Below are positions 34,755-35,953 of a DNA stretch of 35,953 bases, one piece after another. This stretch comes from Anderseniella sp. (GTDB lineage Bacteria > Pseudomonadota > Alphaproteobacteria > Rhizobiales > Aestuariivirgaceae). Positions within the stretch are counted from its first letter, which is position 1; each line of letters opens with the position of its first letter. The position numbers and the translations under genes are program-made. Location of the stretch: positions 1 through 35,953 of the forward strand of contig DAOUPT010000033.1 of assembly GCA_030626025.1 (NCBI GenBank), written 5' to 3'. The notes under the pieces were generated by a model. That model worked only from the letters and a program-made list of their open reading frames with translations. It was not told where the DNA came from and did no database searches.

Positions 34755-35753
34755 TCACATCAGCCCCTGTATTGTGTCATAAAGGCTATCAGGAATCTCA
34801 ATTCCGGTTTGCGGGGTTTTCTTTCGTTCAATGAAGCGTCTTGCGCCGGGTAGGCGGGTGCCTTCCTGCTCTAATATGGCTTTGAACAGTTTTTCGCCAT
34901 GGGCGAGGAAGCCTTCGGCATCGCCGAATTTGGCCGGGTCGAGGGCGATGATTAATTCGCCGCCTTTGGGCGGGCCGCCTTTGCCTGCATCATCAGCGGC
35001 GGATTCATAACTTAAAAATTCGCCGATTAGAGGTCCGGCCAGCAATTCGATCATCATGGCCAGTGATGCGCCTTTATAGCCGCCAAAGCCGAGTTGGGCG
35101 CCTTCAAGCACCACATTGGGATCGGTTGTGGTTTCACCATCAGGTCCGATGCCGGCGGTTTCAGGGACGCTATGGCCATCACGGGCAGCGATCTGAATTT
35201 CACCGCGGGCCATGGCCGATGAGGCCTGATCGAAAACCAGCGGCGGGGCGTCCTTGCGTGGCCAGGCAAAGCCCATCGGGTTGGTGCCAAATAGCGGTTT
35301 GATGCCTCCGGCCGGGGCGACGTAAGGATATGAGGCTGTAAAGGCCATGGCGCACAGGCCTTCATCAGCCAGCCTTTCGACCTCCGGCCACATGGCGGCG
35401 ATGTGAAACATGTTGGTGACGGCCAGCGCTGCGATGCCGTTTTGGCGGGTGCATTCTACCAATGCATGATGGCCGATCTCCTGCCCCAGCGGAGCAAAGC
35501 CGCCATCGCCATCCAGCCGCACCACGGCGGGTGCGAGCTGCTCGATGGTTGGTTTGGCCTTGCCGTTTACCCGTCCGGAGTTAACGCCAGAGCAATACCA
35601 TGGCAGGCGAAACAACCCGTGCGATGCGCATAAGTCTCCCTCAGCCTGCATCATCCGCCCGGCAGCAGCCTCAGCATTGGCTTCATCGCAACCATTGGCG
35701 AGCAGGCATTTTACAGCGAGACTGTGAGCGTCTTTGAGGGATAAGTTGACCAT
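34755..35753 (-). CDS. Ldh-family (malate/L-lactate dehydrogenase-like) NAD(P)-dependent oxidoreductase
   Basis: A 332-residue cytoplasmic enzyme of the YlbC/YiaK/DpkA fold (PF02615). Seen: DLCASHGLFRLPWY at the N-terminal region, FHIAAMWPEVERLADEGLCA with the conserved His, GGIKPLFGTNPMGFAWPRKD, and LGFGGYKGASLAMMIELLAG near the C-terminus. Members reduce 2-oxo acids or cyclic imines (for example delta1-piperideine-2-carboxylate). I start at 35753 because GGAG lies about 9 nt upstream; the frame continues to 35807. It is a single gene whose 3' end faces repeat copy E. Substrate not determined; the family assignment is firm. Confidence 0.87.
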   Translation of the reverse strand: MVNLSLKDAHSLAVKCLLANGCDEANAEAAAGRMMQAEGDLCASHGLFRLPWYCSGVNSGRVNGKAKPTIEQLAPAVVRLDGDGGFAPLGQEIGHHALVECTRQNGIAALAVTNMFHIAAMWPEVERLADEGLCAMAFTASYPYVAPAGGIKPLFGTNPMGFAWPRKDAPPLVFDQASSAMARGEIQIAARDGHSVPETAGIGPDGETTTDPNVVLEGAQLGFGGYKGASLAMMIELLAGPLIGEFLSYESAADDAGKGGPPKGGELIIALDPAKFGDAEGFLAHGEKLFKAILEQEGTRLPGARRFIERKKTPQTGIEIPDSLYDTIQGLM

Positions 35754-35859
35754 GTGATTTGCTCCATTTGTTGGCACGAGAATAGTGGTTTGGGCGGCAT
35801 TGGTCAAAAGGCATATCTATTCCCTCTCCACGATACCCGCAAGCATCCCGGTTAATCTA

Positions 35860-35953
35860 AAAGGTTGAAAAGAAGCGCGCACCGATGGATGCGAGAAACT
35901 TTAGCTAAATAATATGTACCACCGGCGCATGCGACATGGCGATTTCGAAAGGT
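35860..35953 (-). pseudogene. Edge fragment with a GGTYY motif, possible RAYT-like remnant
   Basis: The minus strand from the window edge is open for about 30 codons (TFRNRHVACAGGTYYLAKVS, then basic residues) before a stop near 35857. The GGTYYL stretch followed by basic residues resembles the N-terminus of REP-associated tyrosine transposases (GGTYFFT). This is weak: the fragment is short and ends early. If real, it would be a decayed N-terminal part. The rest lies beyond the window. Confidence 0.2.

Overview
The window looks like chromosomal DNA of an alphaproteobacterium of medium GC content. The evidence is a gltB/gltD pair of alphaproteobacterial type, a class I aspartate aminotransferase of the rhizobial type, a tetratricopeptide protein with a Lys-rich Cys-bounded linker, and many dispersed metabolic genes. 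I cannot name the genus. Most of the window is ordinary housekeeping or transport; the unusual part is the right-hand 5 kb.

Layout. 1-5.5 kb: glutamate synthase, small subunit (cut by the window edge) and large subunit, on the minus strand. 5.9-8.2 kb: a plus-strand run of threonine aldolase, an EamA-type exporter and a membrane-anchored cytochrome c. 8.2-9.2 kb: a strong promoter with an inverted repeat, in front of a truncated SDR gene and a DsrC/TusE-like protein that has kept only one of the two family cysteines. 9.2-12.1 kb: a secreted protein and a DUF255 thioredoxin-fold protein with a DsbD-alpha-like tail. 12.4-18 kb: an unknown protein, a TPR protein, a small membrane protein, an orphan PAS histidine kinase and an FAD monooxygenase. 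17.9-23 kb: aspartate aminotransferase, pirin, and a complete ABC importer (binding protein, ATPase, permease) with a hairpin after the binding-protein gene. 23.1-26.5 kb: a Gly/Asn-rich secreted protein resembling sulfur globule proteins, and a divergent EF-G-like GTPase. 26.5-29.6 kb: a LysR regulator facing an exporter plus class V PLP-enzyme operon, with a palindrome between them. 29.6-30.2 kb: a TlpA-like thioredoxin.

The most interesting region is 30.28-34.73 kb. It holds a three-gene operon: a tiny secreted DPGTGS protein, a kinase-like/methyltransferase fusion, and a membrane alkaline-phosphatase-fold protein. Its plus strand is richer in C than G, the reverse of the rest of the window. 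Two of the three genes carry a single in-frame stop (TAG at codon 7; TGA at codon 92) with intact coding sequence after it. The operon lies between two copies of a 27-bp dispersed repeat in opposite orientation. A LysE exporter follows, with a third copy beyond it. The repeat occurs five times in the window, always between genes, and one copy folds as a hairpin, so it looks like a REP-type element.

A loose sulfur/thiol theme runs through the window (DsrC-like protein, sulfur globule-like protein, two thioredoxin-fold proteins, possibly the ABC importer), but nothing here proves a shared pathway.
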